Source: Physcia stellaris (taxonomy: Eukaryota; Ascomycota; Lecanoromycetes; Caliciales; Physciaceae). Taken from it: a DNA stretch of 64,000 nucleotides. The notes under the pieces are model-generated. The model had not been told where the DNA came from, searched no databases, and saw nothing but the letters and a program-made list of their open reading frames with translations. Positions within the stretch are counted from its first letter, which is position 1; each line of letters begins with the position of its first letter. The position numbers and the translations under genes are program-made. The stretch lies in NCBI GenBank assembly GCA_018902385.1, contig JABSSW010000023.1, positions 186,001-250,000 of the forward strand. The letters run 5' to 3'. Shown here in pieces: positions 25,192-37,709 of the stretch.

Positions 25192-26395
25192 ATGCCTCTG
25201 TAAGTGCATTTAAAAGTTGTGGAACGAACAAGGGTTAACTAAACGCTGTAGCCACCTGCTTGGGAAAAAGTCATGGAACGTCTACAATGCGGACAACATC
25301 GCCAAGGTCAAGCGCGACGAAGCAGCGGCCGCCGCTCGTGAGGCAGACGAGGAGCAGCGTATGCAAGAAGTCGATGCCGAGCGTCGTATTCAGGTGTTAC
25401 GAGGCATCCGTCCAGATCCTCTGCCAGAGGCACCCGAACCCGCAGAAACCTCTCACCATAAGAGCCATGGCGGCCGACCAGACAAAAAGCGTCGGCGGCT
25501 TGCGGGTGAGGATGATACTGATAGAGACCTTAGACTGGCGAGAGAGAACAACGAAGCCGCCGAGAAGAGCACGAAAGCTCTCGCTACAACTAGCAAAAGG
25601 AGTGATGCTCCATTGACAGATTCAAAAGGCCACATCAATCTCTTCCCGGACGAAGGTCCGAAAAGAAAGGCACCAAAGAATGCCGAAGCTGAAGCTGAGA
25701 CGGCGAAAAAGAAGAAGGAGTACGAAGACCAGTACACGATGCGGTTTTCAAATGCTGCTGGTTTCAAAGAGTCGATTGGCCAAAAGCCATGGTATTCCTC
25801 TGCAGGCAATATCCAAAATGGCGAAGATACAGAACAGCCCATTTCAAAGGATGTCTGGGGCAACGAGGATCCAAGACGCAAGGAGCGTGCACAGATGAGG
25901 CTTGTGACCGATGATCCCATGGCTATAATACAGAAGGGTGTCTCCGATCTCCGCCAAGTGGAAAAGGAGAGGAAGAGATTGCAAGCCGAACGGCAAAGTG
26001 AGATGAAGGATCTAATCGAGTTGGAGAAGCGACACGAGAAGAAAAAGAGGAAAAGGAGAGATGACGAGAATGACCTCGAAGACTTCAATTTAGATAAATC
26101 TGCTGGGAAATTTCATCACAAGATTCATCGACAACGGCATAGGAGCCAGGATCGAAGCCATGAGCGATGCTCGAGAGATGGTCGTCACCATCGGCACCGA
26201 AGTCGGAGTCACGAGCGCAAAGGACGTCAATCAAGTTCTCAGTATTATCATGAAGCCAGCAGTGACCGTAAGAAACGTCCTGCAAAAGCACTTGATCCGA
26301 AGATATCATCCCAGATTCCTACACCACCAGATGAGCAAATAGGCTGGGAGAAGAGCTCACATGGTCGATATAGTATTCAATTTGCTCATTGCTAA
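25192..26395 (+). CDS. CIR-N domain protein, LENG1-like
   Basis: A tiny first exon (25192-25199, ATG CCT CT) is joined across a 52-nt intron (25200-25251, GTAAGT to CTGTAG) to exon 2. The product then starts MPLHLLGKKSWNVYNADNI, the typical CIR-N start found in CBF1-interacting co-repressor and LENG1-type proteins. The rest (383 residues in total) is highly charged. It has a coiled, Lys/Glu-rich middle (about residues 240-290) and an Arg/Ser/His-rich tail (about 300-350) like splicing-associated nuclear proteins. A nuclear RNA-processing role is inferred. The last residues are uncertain, since a further intron near 26365-26401 cannot be excluded. Confidence 0.75.
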
Positions 26396-26520
26396 AATAT
26401 AGGTCTATGATGGTGAGTAATCCAGCATCATGAGCACCAGCAGCTCTCTGGAGAATGCTTGGATATGTGTTAGGCTGCCCATCGTGCTAGTGGGCTGTTG
26501 ACGTGCTCAGCTACAGTCAC

Positions 26521-28385
26521 TCACTCATCAGCTCGTTTCCTCATCCCAAACCCATTTCTTATCTCATCCTCTCGACCGACTACCTTCATTGGTAGCGCTC
26601 TTCCGACGCCAGAGAGCACGAAAGGTGCCCACTTCCATCGGAAGGGATTAATTACTACCACGAATGTGAACCAATATAAAAGCTCAGAGTAAGTGAAGAA
26701 GTCGAAAGCCCCTGTTGGTGCTCTGGCCTTCATCCATCGTGTCATATCGATCCATTTTCTCATCCAATATGGGGAAGGACGAGCTAGAGGATCTACCAGA
26801 AACATTAGAAGCAGGCGGGTATATATGCCAATATGGTAGTTGCCAACTAATGGTTTCCGCAATTAGTTTCTTTCTGGTAAGGGGGTGTCTTGCCAAAATT
26901 AAAAAGTCAATACTTACCAGTGCCGATTGCGTTAACATAGGTACAATTGGTGGCGCAAATACTAACGTCTCGTTTAGCAGCGGATCCAAGTCAGTCAATT
27001 GCCTTGTTGTAGAGATATAGCCTACCTTATGTGTTGAGTCGGAAACGTTTGAAGATACCAATTAGGTGGCTCGTACGGCGACTGAAAGCATTCTCTCGGC
27101 AGGAAGGACAGGCTCGGTCTGGTAAAACCGGTGGCCATGATAACCATATCGCCCTTGACTTCTTCTTGACGGCCGGGTCCTCCCTTTGGAACTCCTTGAG
27201 CTCGATGGTTAAACAAGATACCGCTTTCAGTGAAGCGAACGATATCGCCACGCAGCCATTCAGCCTTGTGTTCTAACGAGAAATCCGGAGTCAGCATTGT
27301 CAGACTAGGGTAAACGAGAGATTTTAAGAAGTTTCTTTCAACCAAGCCGGCACGAATTCTAGACCAGATCTAGGACGATAATCAAAGCTATGAAAAGATG
27401 TACCTCGTATCTGATGGAATATGTCTGAATTGACCATTGGGGTATCCATGAAAAGGCCTCCGCCTGGCGGGGCAAGGTCTTCGAGATCACGGTAGAAGAA
27501 GATCTTTAGCAGCCTCTCAGGAATCCATGAGAACATGGTCTCTTGGCCGAAGATGTTGAAAGCCAGAAGCATATCAACAATGGCATTACGGGGAATGATC
27601 CATTTCTCCGACCGAGCCAGGACAGACGTCTTTAAGGCCCCGGTATTCACAACAAACTCGAGAGCTTCTACCGCGGACGCTCCGCCGCCTATGATGAGGA
27701 CTTTCTTTCCTTGAGCTGTCTTGCCATCAAGTTTCGAGGAGTGGTAGATCTCGCCTTTGAATGCCCCTTGATTCTCCACTTGTGGCATCTTAGGGTCCCC
27801 ACAGCTACCAATAGCGGGAATGACCCCTTCGAATCGCCCATTGGATGGATCATTGATAATCCAGCGTCCTTGGCGATCTTGAGTGACAGATGTTACTCGC
27901 GTATTGAACTTTGTGCGTTCCTGGAGACCATAGCGTTTCCAGAGCTGGGTCACTTGCGAGACAATTTGCTGACGGTCCGGATATCCTTCGCTCCACTTTA
28001 CTGACGGGTGAAAACGGTACATAATACTGTGGATCTGAAGCCCAGAGGTATTGTTGACTCGCTGACTCAGAGGTCAGTAGATGAACGGTTACAGATCATT
28101 GCGGAAGAGCATCATTTCCCACTACTTCTCAAGTAGAAGAGATATGCATGTACTTACGCTCCATATTCCTCCAATACTCTTCTCATCACCAGCTTCGAAA
28201 AGTGTCACGTCAAAGCCATGGCCCACGCAATGCGAGGCTGCGGACACTCCTGTAAGTCCTGCCCCAATGACAGCGATCCGAGGTCGCGAAAGGCGCGCAT
28301 TTGGTGGAGGAGGTGTGGGTGAGAGGAGCTTGTCAAGAATCCATTGAAACCAAGTGAAGATCCAGACTAAAGGGTGAAACCCCAT
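26521..28385 (-). CDS. Flavin-containing monooxygenase
   Basis: Five exons (28158-28385, 27404-28061, 27026-27272, 26918-26961, 26521-26846) join in frame to 500 residues. An N-terminal hydrophobic stretch (PLVWIFTWFQWIL) precedes the FAD motif VIGAGLTGVS. The FMO signature FKGEIYHSSKLDG, the NADPH motif IIGGGASAVE and the late ATGF motif follow in the expected order. The C-terminal half has LLYWFTFVVVI, a possible membrane contact. FMOs oxygenate soft nucleophiles with NADPH and O2; the substrate is unknown. Intron 2 (27273-27403, 131 nt) is the least certain boundary. No biosynthetic core gene is nearby, so it is probably a stand-alone oxidase. It diverges from the CSN12-like gene. Confidence 0.85.
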
Positions 28386-28752
28386 TACTTGTACTTTGGT
28401 ATGAGAAGATGCTGTCCAATTTTTTCATCAGGAAGGGTAAGGTAGTAGCTTTGTGCAGAGCTCCAAACGTACAGCATCTGAACAGTTCGTCATGGTTATA
28501 GCTGCCAAAAGCATGTGAAAGCCGACGTTACGCCGCAGAGCCGCAACAGCGTGTCCTGTATTTGCGTCATCGTGCATGCCCTGATTTAGGGTTGAAGAAG
28601 CGGTTTGTTGACAGGGAGACAGGGTGGAATGAGCTGCTCTGAGTTCTCCACTCCCTGATTAACTCATTCGCACACACGATGGTAATCACCGAAGTATGAG
28701 ACCATGGCTTCAGCGACTCTTTCTTCTCTGCGAATTCTAATTCAGCGTTCGC
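28386..28752. promoter_or_regulatory. Divergent promoter region, FMO and CSN12-like
   Basis: 367 bp between two start codons on opposite strands. No specific motif is claimed. Confidence 0.4.
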
Positions 28753-30523
28753 ATGAATAAGGCCAAAATGGCGACACCAACTATTGACAAGTTTCTCGGT
28801 GAGATAGCACGAATACTACGTGAAAGAAATGGCGGCCAATTGCAAGACTATATGGTCCTTGAGCCTCCTTTACCTCCACTTTATAATCAAATCGTCGAAG
28901 AGCTGAAGAAGACCTATCCGGTGTTTAATCAAGCGCCGCTCGAAACAAAGTGTAAAGAATTCATCCCAGAGTATGAAGAGGGCGACGAGGGTGGATCATG
29001 GAGTTCTTTCATTACCTTCGTTGTCAGATATTTCTCTTTCCTTAGAGACGTTGATGTGAACCAGCTCGTCGAAACGCACGATATGTTAAAATCTCTGCTA
29101 AAGTCAGTGCCTTGATATGCAATGAGAGTAGCTTTGGTACATGCTGATAGGTCATAGTCAGTGCGTACTCGCGCTTAGTGCTTCAAGTGGTCTCGTTGTC
29201 CTCCCAACTGTGATTTCGCTATCTCGTACACTGGCCAGACTCGCCATTGGTCTAGACAAAAGGCCTGATCTGGTCGCTCACTTGACTAAACGGGAATCGA
29301 GTGCCGGAAACGAGGAAGCTGGCGAGAGAGTGACATTAGTCGAAAGCTCCGCCAATGTAATCCGTGAAGCTTTCAAAAAGTGCCTTAGTGAGCGCAGCGG
29401 GAATGCCTCTGGAATTGACTCCAACGGGAAACCTGAAGGAAGACGAATAGGGATCTACTTGACGGCGAATCTCTGTCTAAAGCTCTTCTTCCACTGTCGT
29501 AAGCTTCGCAGCGCGGAGCAAATCTTCGGCAACATTTATCAGCAGTCTCCTCCACTTTCTCTCTTTCCCGCTTCCCAACGCGTAGCTTTCCTGTATTATC
29601 TTGGTCGCTATCACTTCGCGAATAATCACTTTCACCGCGCCCAGCTCGCGCTCCAGGCTGCTTACAATCAATGTCACGCCAAGTGCCCAAAACAGCGTCG
29701 GCTCATCCTTGTTTACCTCATCACCGCCAACATCATCCTCGGTCGCTTTCCTTCCCCCGGTCTCTACCGCAGACAAGAAGCCCGAGGCCTCAAAGAGAAA
29801 TTTGGGCCATTCTGCAAATGCATCGCAAAAGGCGACCTCGCGACGTTCCGACAACTCACCAACCTCGAAAGCCAAGGAGCTGAATGGTTCCTCCAAAAGC
29901 GGATCCTCCTCCAAATCGCCAACCGGTGCGAAGTCCTCGTCTGGCGCTCCCTGGCACGGCGAACATTTATGCTTAGCGGCACCCAGGGCAATGCCACCAA
30001 CAAAAAAGCCCCTACGCTCGACCTCCAGGATCTGTTCACCCTAGCAACTCTCCTCGAGAGGCGAGCTCTAGGCCTTGACAAACCCAAGGAAGTCAAACGA
30101 GCCGACCACACCAACTCCATTTTCATGGCACCCAAGCCGCCAACACCGGAGCCCGAGGATCCGCCAGGCTACATCGACCCCGACCTTGCAGGCGTCATGG
30201 AGCCTTCTGGGCCCGATCTCCCGAATATAGACACCGTCGAGTTCATTGTCGCTTCTCTCATCGACCAGGATCTGCTGCACGGATTCATCAGCCATAAGAG
30301 TCTACGCTTTGCGATTACGGGTTCTAAAGCTACTGGAGCATTAGCAGCTGGGTTTCCGAATGTTTGGCAGGTCATCAGCGCTAAGTGTGATGATGAGGTG
30401 CCAGGGTGGGTGCACGAGAGGAAAGTGGGTGGCTTGGGTGCTGGAGCGCTGGGACGGGGAGCAGGGCCGGGGATGGTGGTCAATTTGAGCGGTGCGAGAC
30501 CCGTTGGAGCGGCGCCAGCGTAG
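28753..30523 (+). CDS. csn12: CSN12-like PCI domain protein
   Basis: Exon 1 (28753-29102) and exon 2 (29158-30523) are joined across a 55-nt intron (GTCAGT to CATAG), giving SLLNQCVLAL at the junction and 571 residues. The start FLGEIARILRERNG and the helical repeats (LFFHCRKLRSAEQIF, then FYLGRYHF-type) match CSN12/Thp1-like proteins. The PCI winged helix lies at about residues 430-530 (VEFIVASLIDQDLLHGFI). The tail is Gly/Ala-rich. Family members act in the COP9 signalosome periphery or TREX-2-type mRNA export. Start could also be the second ATG at 28768. Confidence 0.8.
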
Positions 30524-31204
30524 GTTCGAAATGAAGGACAGCATTTTCTGGGATGTCAAAGTGATAAGATGCTCTAGACGCTTGCCACTTGTGCCGGACT
30601 TGCGAGAGGAGTAGATGCCTCCGGAACTGAGAAATTTCAAAGCCGATGGAGGTGCCTCAGCGGTTAAGCTCTTGATATGGACTTTTTGAAGACCAGCCCA
30701 TTCCAAGGAAAGAGGCCAAGAACTAACCCGGTATCTGGCTGAGAGTCAAGTTCGTCAAACCGTCAAACCGTCAAACCGTCAAATTAGTAAAAAGTCATAT
30801 CAACACTTAGATTAGTGAATTTCTAAATCGGCGGAGTCGTGGAGTCACGACGTCGGTGAGACATCAAGGCAAGAAGAATGAGAGGAATGAAGTCGCACTT
30901 GGCTACTCGAGTTCTCTTCGCGATCCATAACCATTCATTCGAACAGTGTGGAAAAAAAGGGAACGTGCTTCGGGGTGCTATATCGCAGGTACTGCCAAAG
31001 CGTCGCTCTTGATGCGATCAATCAAGCTTCAGGACAAATAGCAATGATGAGAGTACTGTTTGAACCCGGACAGTACGGGTAGCGAGCACACACGCTAATA
31101 GCATTTATTCATTTCCTATCATCCATGATGCAGCTATTGAGCACACTCTACGCCACAAATGCGATTGACAGTGAAGCAAAGAGCATCATCTCCCAGCTCC
31201 CCGT
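30524..31204. other. Intergenic, convergent 3' ends, with short tandem repeat
   Basis: No gene seen between two convergent genes. Four copies of the octamer CGTCAAAC (last one ending in T) lie at 30753-30784. Confidence 0.6.
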
Positions 31205-32245
31205 CTAACCGTTGACGACAACCCCTCCATTGGGATGTAAGCTCTGCCCGGAAATAAAGCTACTATCCTGACTCGCCAAAAACACAAAGCACGTCGCGAT
31301 CTCGCTCGGCTGGCCCGGTCGTCCCATCGGCGAGCTGAATTGATCCTGCGCATAATGCTTCATGGTCGACGGAATGAGCGGAGTCCAGACGGGTCCTGGG
31401 CAGACGCAATTGACACGGATGCCGAACTCGAGTTGCTGGTTTGAGAGGCCGCGGGTGAATGCGACGATGGCGCCTTTGGAGGAGGTGTAGTCCAGCAGGT
31501 CGGGGCGGCCGACGTAGGCGTTTATGGAGGCGCAGTTGATGATTGTGTCGCCTGATTTCATGTGCTGGAGGGCGTATTTGGAGATGTAGAAGATGGGGTG
31601 GATGTTGGTGTCGAAGGTCTTGATCCATTGTTCTCTGTTCCGAGCCGTTAGTGGTTGAAAGGGTGTACTATGTACGGGTAGTGAAGCTTACTCTGTGAGC
31701 TCATTGATGCCGTTGGTCATATTCTGGTAAGCGGCGTTGTTGACTAAAATATTGATCGTGCCCATCCGCGACACCGCCTCTTCGACAAGCTTCTTGCAGT
31801 TCTCTTGCTTCCTAATGTCGCCCGCGTAAAGGTGGATTTTGCCTTTGTACTTCTCCTCGACGATCTTCTTGGTCTCCTGGGCATCGCTCTCTTCCTCAGG
31901 GAGGTAATTAATCAAGCTCTCAGCACCCTCCATGGCGTAGAGGATAGCAATGGCACGACCAATCCCCGAGTCACCACCTGTGATGAGTGCCTTCTTGCCC
32001 TCGAGCTTGCCGGCGGCTTTGTAAATCTGGTAGCCGCCATCTTCGGTAGGGATGTTCTGGTCCTCAGGAGCAGGACCTTTCATGTCGGATTGCTTCCCAG
32101 GTTGCTCTTGATCTTGGATGGGAACTTGGTGGCCTGAAGGTAATTAGTCGATGTGAACTGGCCGGAGCATTAGAATTAACGAACCTTTTTTGAATTGGTC
32201 GCCCTCGCTGGTGGCAGACTTTGCTGCGTTCTTGATTGTCTCCAT
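31205..32245 (-). CDS. Short-chain dehydrogenase/reductase
   Basis: Exons 32185-32245, 31692-32133 and 31205-31634 are joined across introns of 51 and 57 nt to 310 residues. The coenzyme motif is TGGDSGIGRA, followed by NNAA and the catalytic YTSSKGA with an upstream NCAS serine. The C-terminal GQSLHPNGG is typical of the classical SDR group related to bacterial general-stress dehydrogenases (YhxC/YghA type). It is NAD(P)H dependent; the substrate is unknown. The first 60 residues are polar and hold no domain. It is probably a cytosolic oxidoreductase. Confidence 0.85.
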
Positions 32246-33593
32246 GTTGATATCTTGGTTGAGAAGATAGTAAAGGTCAAGATGAAGTGTATAATGTGTG
32301 GTGGTTTGGATCTGAATTGTCAACAGATGTGTTCTTGAGGTGGTTTCGCGTCTGTGGGCAAATATTTAGTGACCGCATTCTGGCAGCTACGTCAACACGA
32401 TGACGTTGATACAAGGCGACATCGTGCATGAAGACCCTGAAAATCCAGTCCAATGCCCAATTTTCCTTTTCACGATTTCACGTGATGGCGATTGAAATCT
32501 ACAGGACCGAGATCTTTTTGCCATCTTTCACTGGCGCTTAAGGTTCGAGTACATGGCTCTCCATTTACTTGGAGCTGTTCGCGCACACATCGCTCGTCTC
32601 CTTGGACACGACGTGGTCGCCCTCGTTCGAGAGTATCCATTGAGTTCTCACGCACAAAATCTCGACCAGTTGCAAGGTTATGTACCATGGACCGATATTC
32701 TGTCGGACTTTGTTCCGAAGATCACTCGGACAATGTAATGTTCAATTTGGCTTCACACGTTACGTCATCTTGTCGTTGATTTAGGCCAAGCGAACAAAGT
32801 AACCTAAAATAGTCTAGTGGACGACATGTCCTAGGCTACGAGCAACATTCAAAAATCACATCTTATTTACAATTCCTGTCTGCTCGATAGTGACCCTTCT
32901 TCACAGAAAGAGATGTGGAAGCTAAGTACCGATCTATGCAAAACTCAACGTCTCTATATCCAACGATAATCACGATTGAAATTAAGTGAAAAGGTTGATT
33001 CGACGCCAATCCCAGAGATCTCATAGGACCACCTTCTACACCATGGCCTGGCATGGCATACAACTTCGGCGATAGCATGCCATATACATTTCTAGTAGCC
33101 CAACTATGGGACATTCTACTTAGCATAGTCCCATTCATCAAGTCTAAGACATCGGGCTAATATGTACCTAATTTCATCCATCGCGATTTCTCAGCAGATT
33201 TCTCTTTTCATCATATATAGTAAATCTTTGATGACTTCTTCATGGAAACTGCTTCTTTCTTCTGGATTTGTAGACTTTGTTTGTATTTCTTAGACTTGAA
33301 GTAGATGTCACACTAATGTGGCACTATCAGAAAGTATTCCCTGGCTTGTCCCAGTATCCCAGAACCGGTACTGATCTAGGTCGACAAACACAAAATGGAA
33401 TGTTCTAGGATCATCAATAATGGGGGTAAACAACAAAGATGAAAGGGAAACTGCATCTCTAAATCTGCTAAAAGCTTCCCTTTGATCTCTGGTTGTATTA
33501 TAACTCTCTACCTCTTCAATCGGAATCCCTCATGCTTTTCTTGAGCTTCAGCTTTTCTACTGAGTAGCTTTCAACGTACCTTTTTCTGTTGAA
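32246..33593. other. Intergenic, 1.35 kb
   Basis: Upstream of both flanking genes (divergent). Short open stretches occur on both strands but none has splice sites, composition or motifs that convince me. The region before 33594 is pyrimidine-rich (about 33480-33590), as in many fungal promoters. Confidence 0.5.
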
Positions 33594-34612
33594 ATGGCCG
33601 AACTCCCTCTTAAAACAATACTCGAGGATTTAGTCCACCAGGACATAATTCGGGCGACACCAGTGTACCAGCGGACTTACCTAGAGCCGGTCTACCATTT
33701 CTTTGTGGAAGATCGAATCACAGATGAGGACATCAGAGAGACAGTGGAACAGAGAGCAGGTGTCGAGCTCGAGCAGTATGATCCCGAAAGTACAATCCAC
33801 TCTCGATGCTCACACTGATGCCTCGATAGAGCAACCCATGATACACAGGATTATATCAACATCATCCTGGGCAACCCTCCAACGACTCTCACGGCGCACA
33901 AAGCTCAAATCTGCGCACAATCGAAATACATCGAGGGCGCCATCAACAGCCGCAACACGGCCTCACCTAGAGTCACAATATGTCTGCCAGCGGAAAATCC
34001 GATCAGCTTTGAAGTTATTCTTACCTGGATCAACCGCCGAGACTTTATAAACCCCAATACGAACGAACCTTACTTCTACAGCTACATCGTCCAAGCCTTT
34101 CCCCTCGCCGAGCGCCTGCTGATGCCGGAAGTCTGCACTGCCATACTCGAATATCTGTACCGCACAGCTCCGCGTAATTTACGGTCCTGCCACGGCTTCA
34201 TCTACTCCAACACCATCCGGGGTTCGTGGTTTCGTAAGCTGCTGGTGAATATGCTGATGAAAGAGTCGCGCCTCGGTGACTTCTGTGATTTCCCTCCCGA
34301 CTATGGAGCAAACAGTGAGCCTTCCCAGTTCGTTCTGTGTTTTCCCTTGATTTATGGTTGCTTGAAGGAGACTGTCTGACGATGATGACTTCAATAGACC
34401 CAGACTTCTTGCTGGATTTGAAGAACGAGCTGGTGGAGAAGCTGAGATTATCTCGAGTGTCAAGGTATGACTTGCTCTACCCACTGATGAATGAAAATTA
34501 TAAGACTTTAGATGCTGATCTTGATAGGAATAGAGGGTCTCTGGAGAATTGGGGACGGAGGACCCGGAGTGTACCACCATCCAATCCCAGCAGCATGGAG
34601 GCTCTGTTGTGA
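33594..34612 (+). CDS. BTB/POZ domain protein
   Basis: Four exons (33594-33775, 33830-34314, 34398-34464, 34528-34612) join in frame to 272 residues. Introns 1 and 3 both begin GTATGA. After a 65-residue lead, the BTB core reads INIILGNPPTTLTAHKAQICAQS, with FEVILTWINRRDF and LAERLLMPEVC in the positions expected for strand and helix elements. Fungal BTB proteins of this kind usually act as adaptors or have unknown roles. No second domain is seen. The short C-terminus ends PSSMEALL. Confidence 0.65.
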
Positions 34613-34880
34613 ATTCGAATAGCCAACTACCTTGACAGGAGAAGACCTTTCCGAGGTTCCCATATGGAGCGTAGGGTCTCGTAGCGTGCATAAAGGTTGA
34701 TTTTTCAATACTTTCAATACATGTGGCTGCAGCTGCTAATACAAGAGAATTCGTAGCTGATGACGTTCTATATTTATGACCCCTGAATCTGCAATGCCAC
34801 ATGCGCCAAATGAAGCTGTAACATGTTTTGCTGGAGCAAAAAATCGGATAAAGCGCCTAAAAAGCTTGGAACGAAGCATT

Positions 34881-36756
34881 TCAATTATTCCTCACCGATC
34901 TGACCTTATAACCACCGTCATCCATCTGCAATTCATCAATATCTCCACTGTCACCATCTGTAGTATCTCGTAGACGATAATGAGCCCTAGATTCCCGACT
35001 GAAGAGGATACTGTTCGGCGTTGGTATGGACAGTCTCTTGGCGGCTTTTGTCCCTGTTTTCGGTCGCTTAGCCTTGTCGCCGACACCGTTCAGCAGTCCT
35101 TTTCTCATCGCAGCGTCCAATCTGCCTAGCCCTCTGACTTTGCTGTCTGCAGTCGCCGGTCTACCCGAGTCTATATTTGTATCCTTTTCGATCAAGAGCC
35201 CGCTATCCTTGGTATCCATCTGCCTGAGCTTATTGGCAAGATCCATCTGGTCGTCAGAGCTCTTCTTCGTGCGCTTCGACGACGGACTCAGCTGGGACCG
35301 AAGATCTTCTTTAGCACTTTTCCTCTTCACACTCAGACTTCTGGTAAGACCATCGCTGTCTTGCAGCACGGACATTTCATCTTCGCTTTTCTCAAAACTG
35401 AAGTCGAGTATAGATGGAGTGTTTACCGTTCTGTTTAGTGACGGGCTGTCATGAGGCGACCCTCCGGGTGGGTTAAGACGCGCCGAAGGAGTCGAAAAGG
35501 CGAGTGGAGGGCTCGAGAAAACCATGGTATCGGGATGTTGTGAGAGACCACTTATCTTATTCGAAAAACCAGCGGTAGTTTGAGTGTCCGGGGCGCTGAA
35601 TTTATCCTTCCTACGAGAGATTCCTTGGCGATTGTGTTGCTGTTCGCTGGCTCTTTTCCCTTTGCCTTTACGCTTGTTGAAGTCGAAGTCAAAGTCTGCT
35701 TGAAGCACAGGTGAAAGCTGGACGTTGCCCTGACTTGTATCCGAGAACGGGTTTTGTAATGAGTCCGAAGACCGGCCAGACTTCATACTCTCGTATACAG
35801 GAAGATGTTTCCTCGAAATATGGCTACCCGTGGTGTCATCCGGCCGCGGATCCACTCCAACATGTTCTCCCGACTCAGTCTGATATTCGAAACCAAGCAG
35901 ACCGTCCACATTGAGCTCATTAGACCAAAATGGCGTGGTTTTAGAGGTTGAAGCTCGTCGACCACTGTTACCAAATCGACCCGCAATAGCGTCTGTGGCT
36001 TTCGTAAGCGCAGCCTTGCTTCGCTGAAATGGAGAAGCTTTTGTCGTGACTGGCATCGATGGCGCCTTCAGCCTTTCGGCTTGCTCTGCTTCTCGAGCGG
36101 TAGCTTGCTGCATAAGGTTGGAGATTTTCCGGCTCAACGCTTCTGCTTCGCTAACGCTGGTTTGAAGTCCTGTTCGATCCTGTGTTTCAGATGTACTATA
36201 AACGGCTTTCAATGCTGAATTGTGGTCGTTATCCTCGGAGGCTTGTAGGACAGGGTAGGATATTTTAGGTCTCCCAGGAGCGAGGGCAGGCTTTCTAAGC
36301 ATCCTGCGATTTGTCGATTTTGACGCTAAAGCAGGTCTGGTTCTCTTCAATTGTTCTATATCGTCATGTGGGTCAATGTCGGGGATGGGCGGTAACGGCT
36401 TGTTTCTATCTTCAGCCGAAGCTTTGTCTGATCTTGGTTTAGAATATTCTGAAGCCGGTGTATCGCTCTGAAGAGATGATCGTACTGGTTCTTGAGCGAG
36501 GTTGTCAAGAAGCGAATCGCCAGCGAGCTCATCGGCGCTGTCGCCGTCTGACTTTGGATGATCCTTGGACTTCTGCATGACGGCTCTTGCTCGCTCTAGC
36601 TTTGTCCGAGCTAGAGACGGTATCAGTCTATATTATGAGAATACTGTAATAGAGCTGACAATTTGAGCTTGCACCAACAGCGGATGAAGGCTGGTCATCG
36701 CGAAATACCGAGAACGCGGGCAACAAGCTGCGTTTTTTCTTCCCGTAGGTTGCCAT
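34881..36756 (-). CDS. Unrecognised low-complexity protein, probably nuclear
   Basis: Exon 1 (36675-36756, MATYGKKKRSLLPAF) joins exon 2 (34881-36610) across a 64-nt intron to give 603 residues. The protein is Ser/Lys/Asp-rich and probably disordered. It has several basic clusters resembling nuclear signals (KRKGKGKR about residue 330, KRTKKS about 470), a Pro-rich PLPPIPDIDP stretch (about 90) and an acidic end. No catalytic domain is visible. I considered a WAPL-type regulator because of the start and low-complexity body, but the conserved WAPL fold is absent, so I leave it unnamed. Confidence 0.6.
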
Positions 36757-37709
36757 CTTGACGAGAATAACTCAGAGTGTTAACTCGAAGAAAACATCAA
36801 TTTGCCTGTCCACGATCGCCGTAAAACGGAGAGATCGGATACATTTGAGGAATGTAGAGACAACGCTGTACAAAGAGAGGGTATTATGACAATTCGAGGG
36901 CAGAGGAAACTGCGAGTGACCCAGACTCGCAAAGATTGTCCACGTGGGGTCACTACTCATGATCAATAAGATTATGAGATCACGACTTCACGTCGACCTG
37001 ACATGGGAAATCTTCAATGGAAACTCATTTACTTGACATATCAAAGGAAGTCTTTCACGAAGGGTTACAGTGGAAGATAGATGCTCAAGTACCTCATCGC
37101 TGTGATTAGGTTCTCATAAAGGATATTGGGTGCTGTGAAGATCGACCAAATGGCTTGTATTAGCCCTGGGTTGCCATGTCCTCACACTTCGCTAACAAGT
37201 AGGCTCACAGCTCCAGCCGCGATACTACTTTATGTTGCTCAATAAATGGAATCTCTGGTTTAGCATGTCCTACTATGTTAGGAAAGATTGATACGTAAAC
37301 GATCTGTTGCTGCTAGCGGTTAGATATCACGCCCCTACTGCACCCTTTCAGATCTATACCTGGACTCCCCTGTGGTTACACTTCTAGAGCAGTCATACTA
37401 GGCTTCAGAGCCTACAACAATTAGCGATCTCACTGCAAACTTTGTCAACCTAATTAATATCACTGGCTTTCTCGGTAATCGTGCTGCACTAATAGCGTTG
37501 ATAGGAGATTGAGGAAGATGGCCATGATGAGGGCTGAAGGACCAAGGGGCCACTGGGCGTCTTGTTGTATGAGTTTCAGGTTTCATGTGCGATCAAAATG
37601 TAGTACGATTTCCCTAACGGACGTCAATTGATGCTCGGTTCTGCCAATCTTTACCAACCTAGAGCTGCTAGGCTACATATGTTTGCGTTAGCTTACTCCG
37701 TACGGAGTA
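36757..37709. other. Intergenic, gene-poor
   Basis: Nothing recognisable. A perfect 16-bp palindrome, TACTCCGTACGGAGTA (37694-37709), sits exactly where homology to element B begins. Confidence 0.5.

Noticed and set aside
26521-32245. Secondary-metabolite cluster (FMO plus SDR)
   Set aside because: No polyketide synthase, peptide synthetase, terpene cyclase, dedicated transporter or regulator lies nearby, and the gene between them is a housekeeping PCI protein.
34881-36756. WAPL cohesin regulator
   Set aside because: The N-terminus and low-complexity body are suggestive, but no conserved WAPL helical domain is visible.
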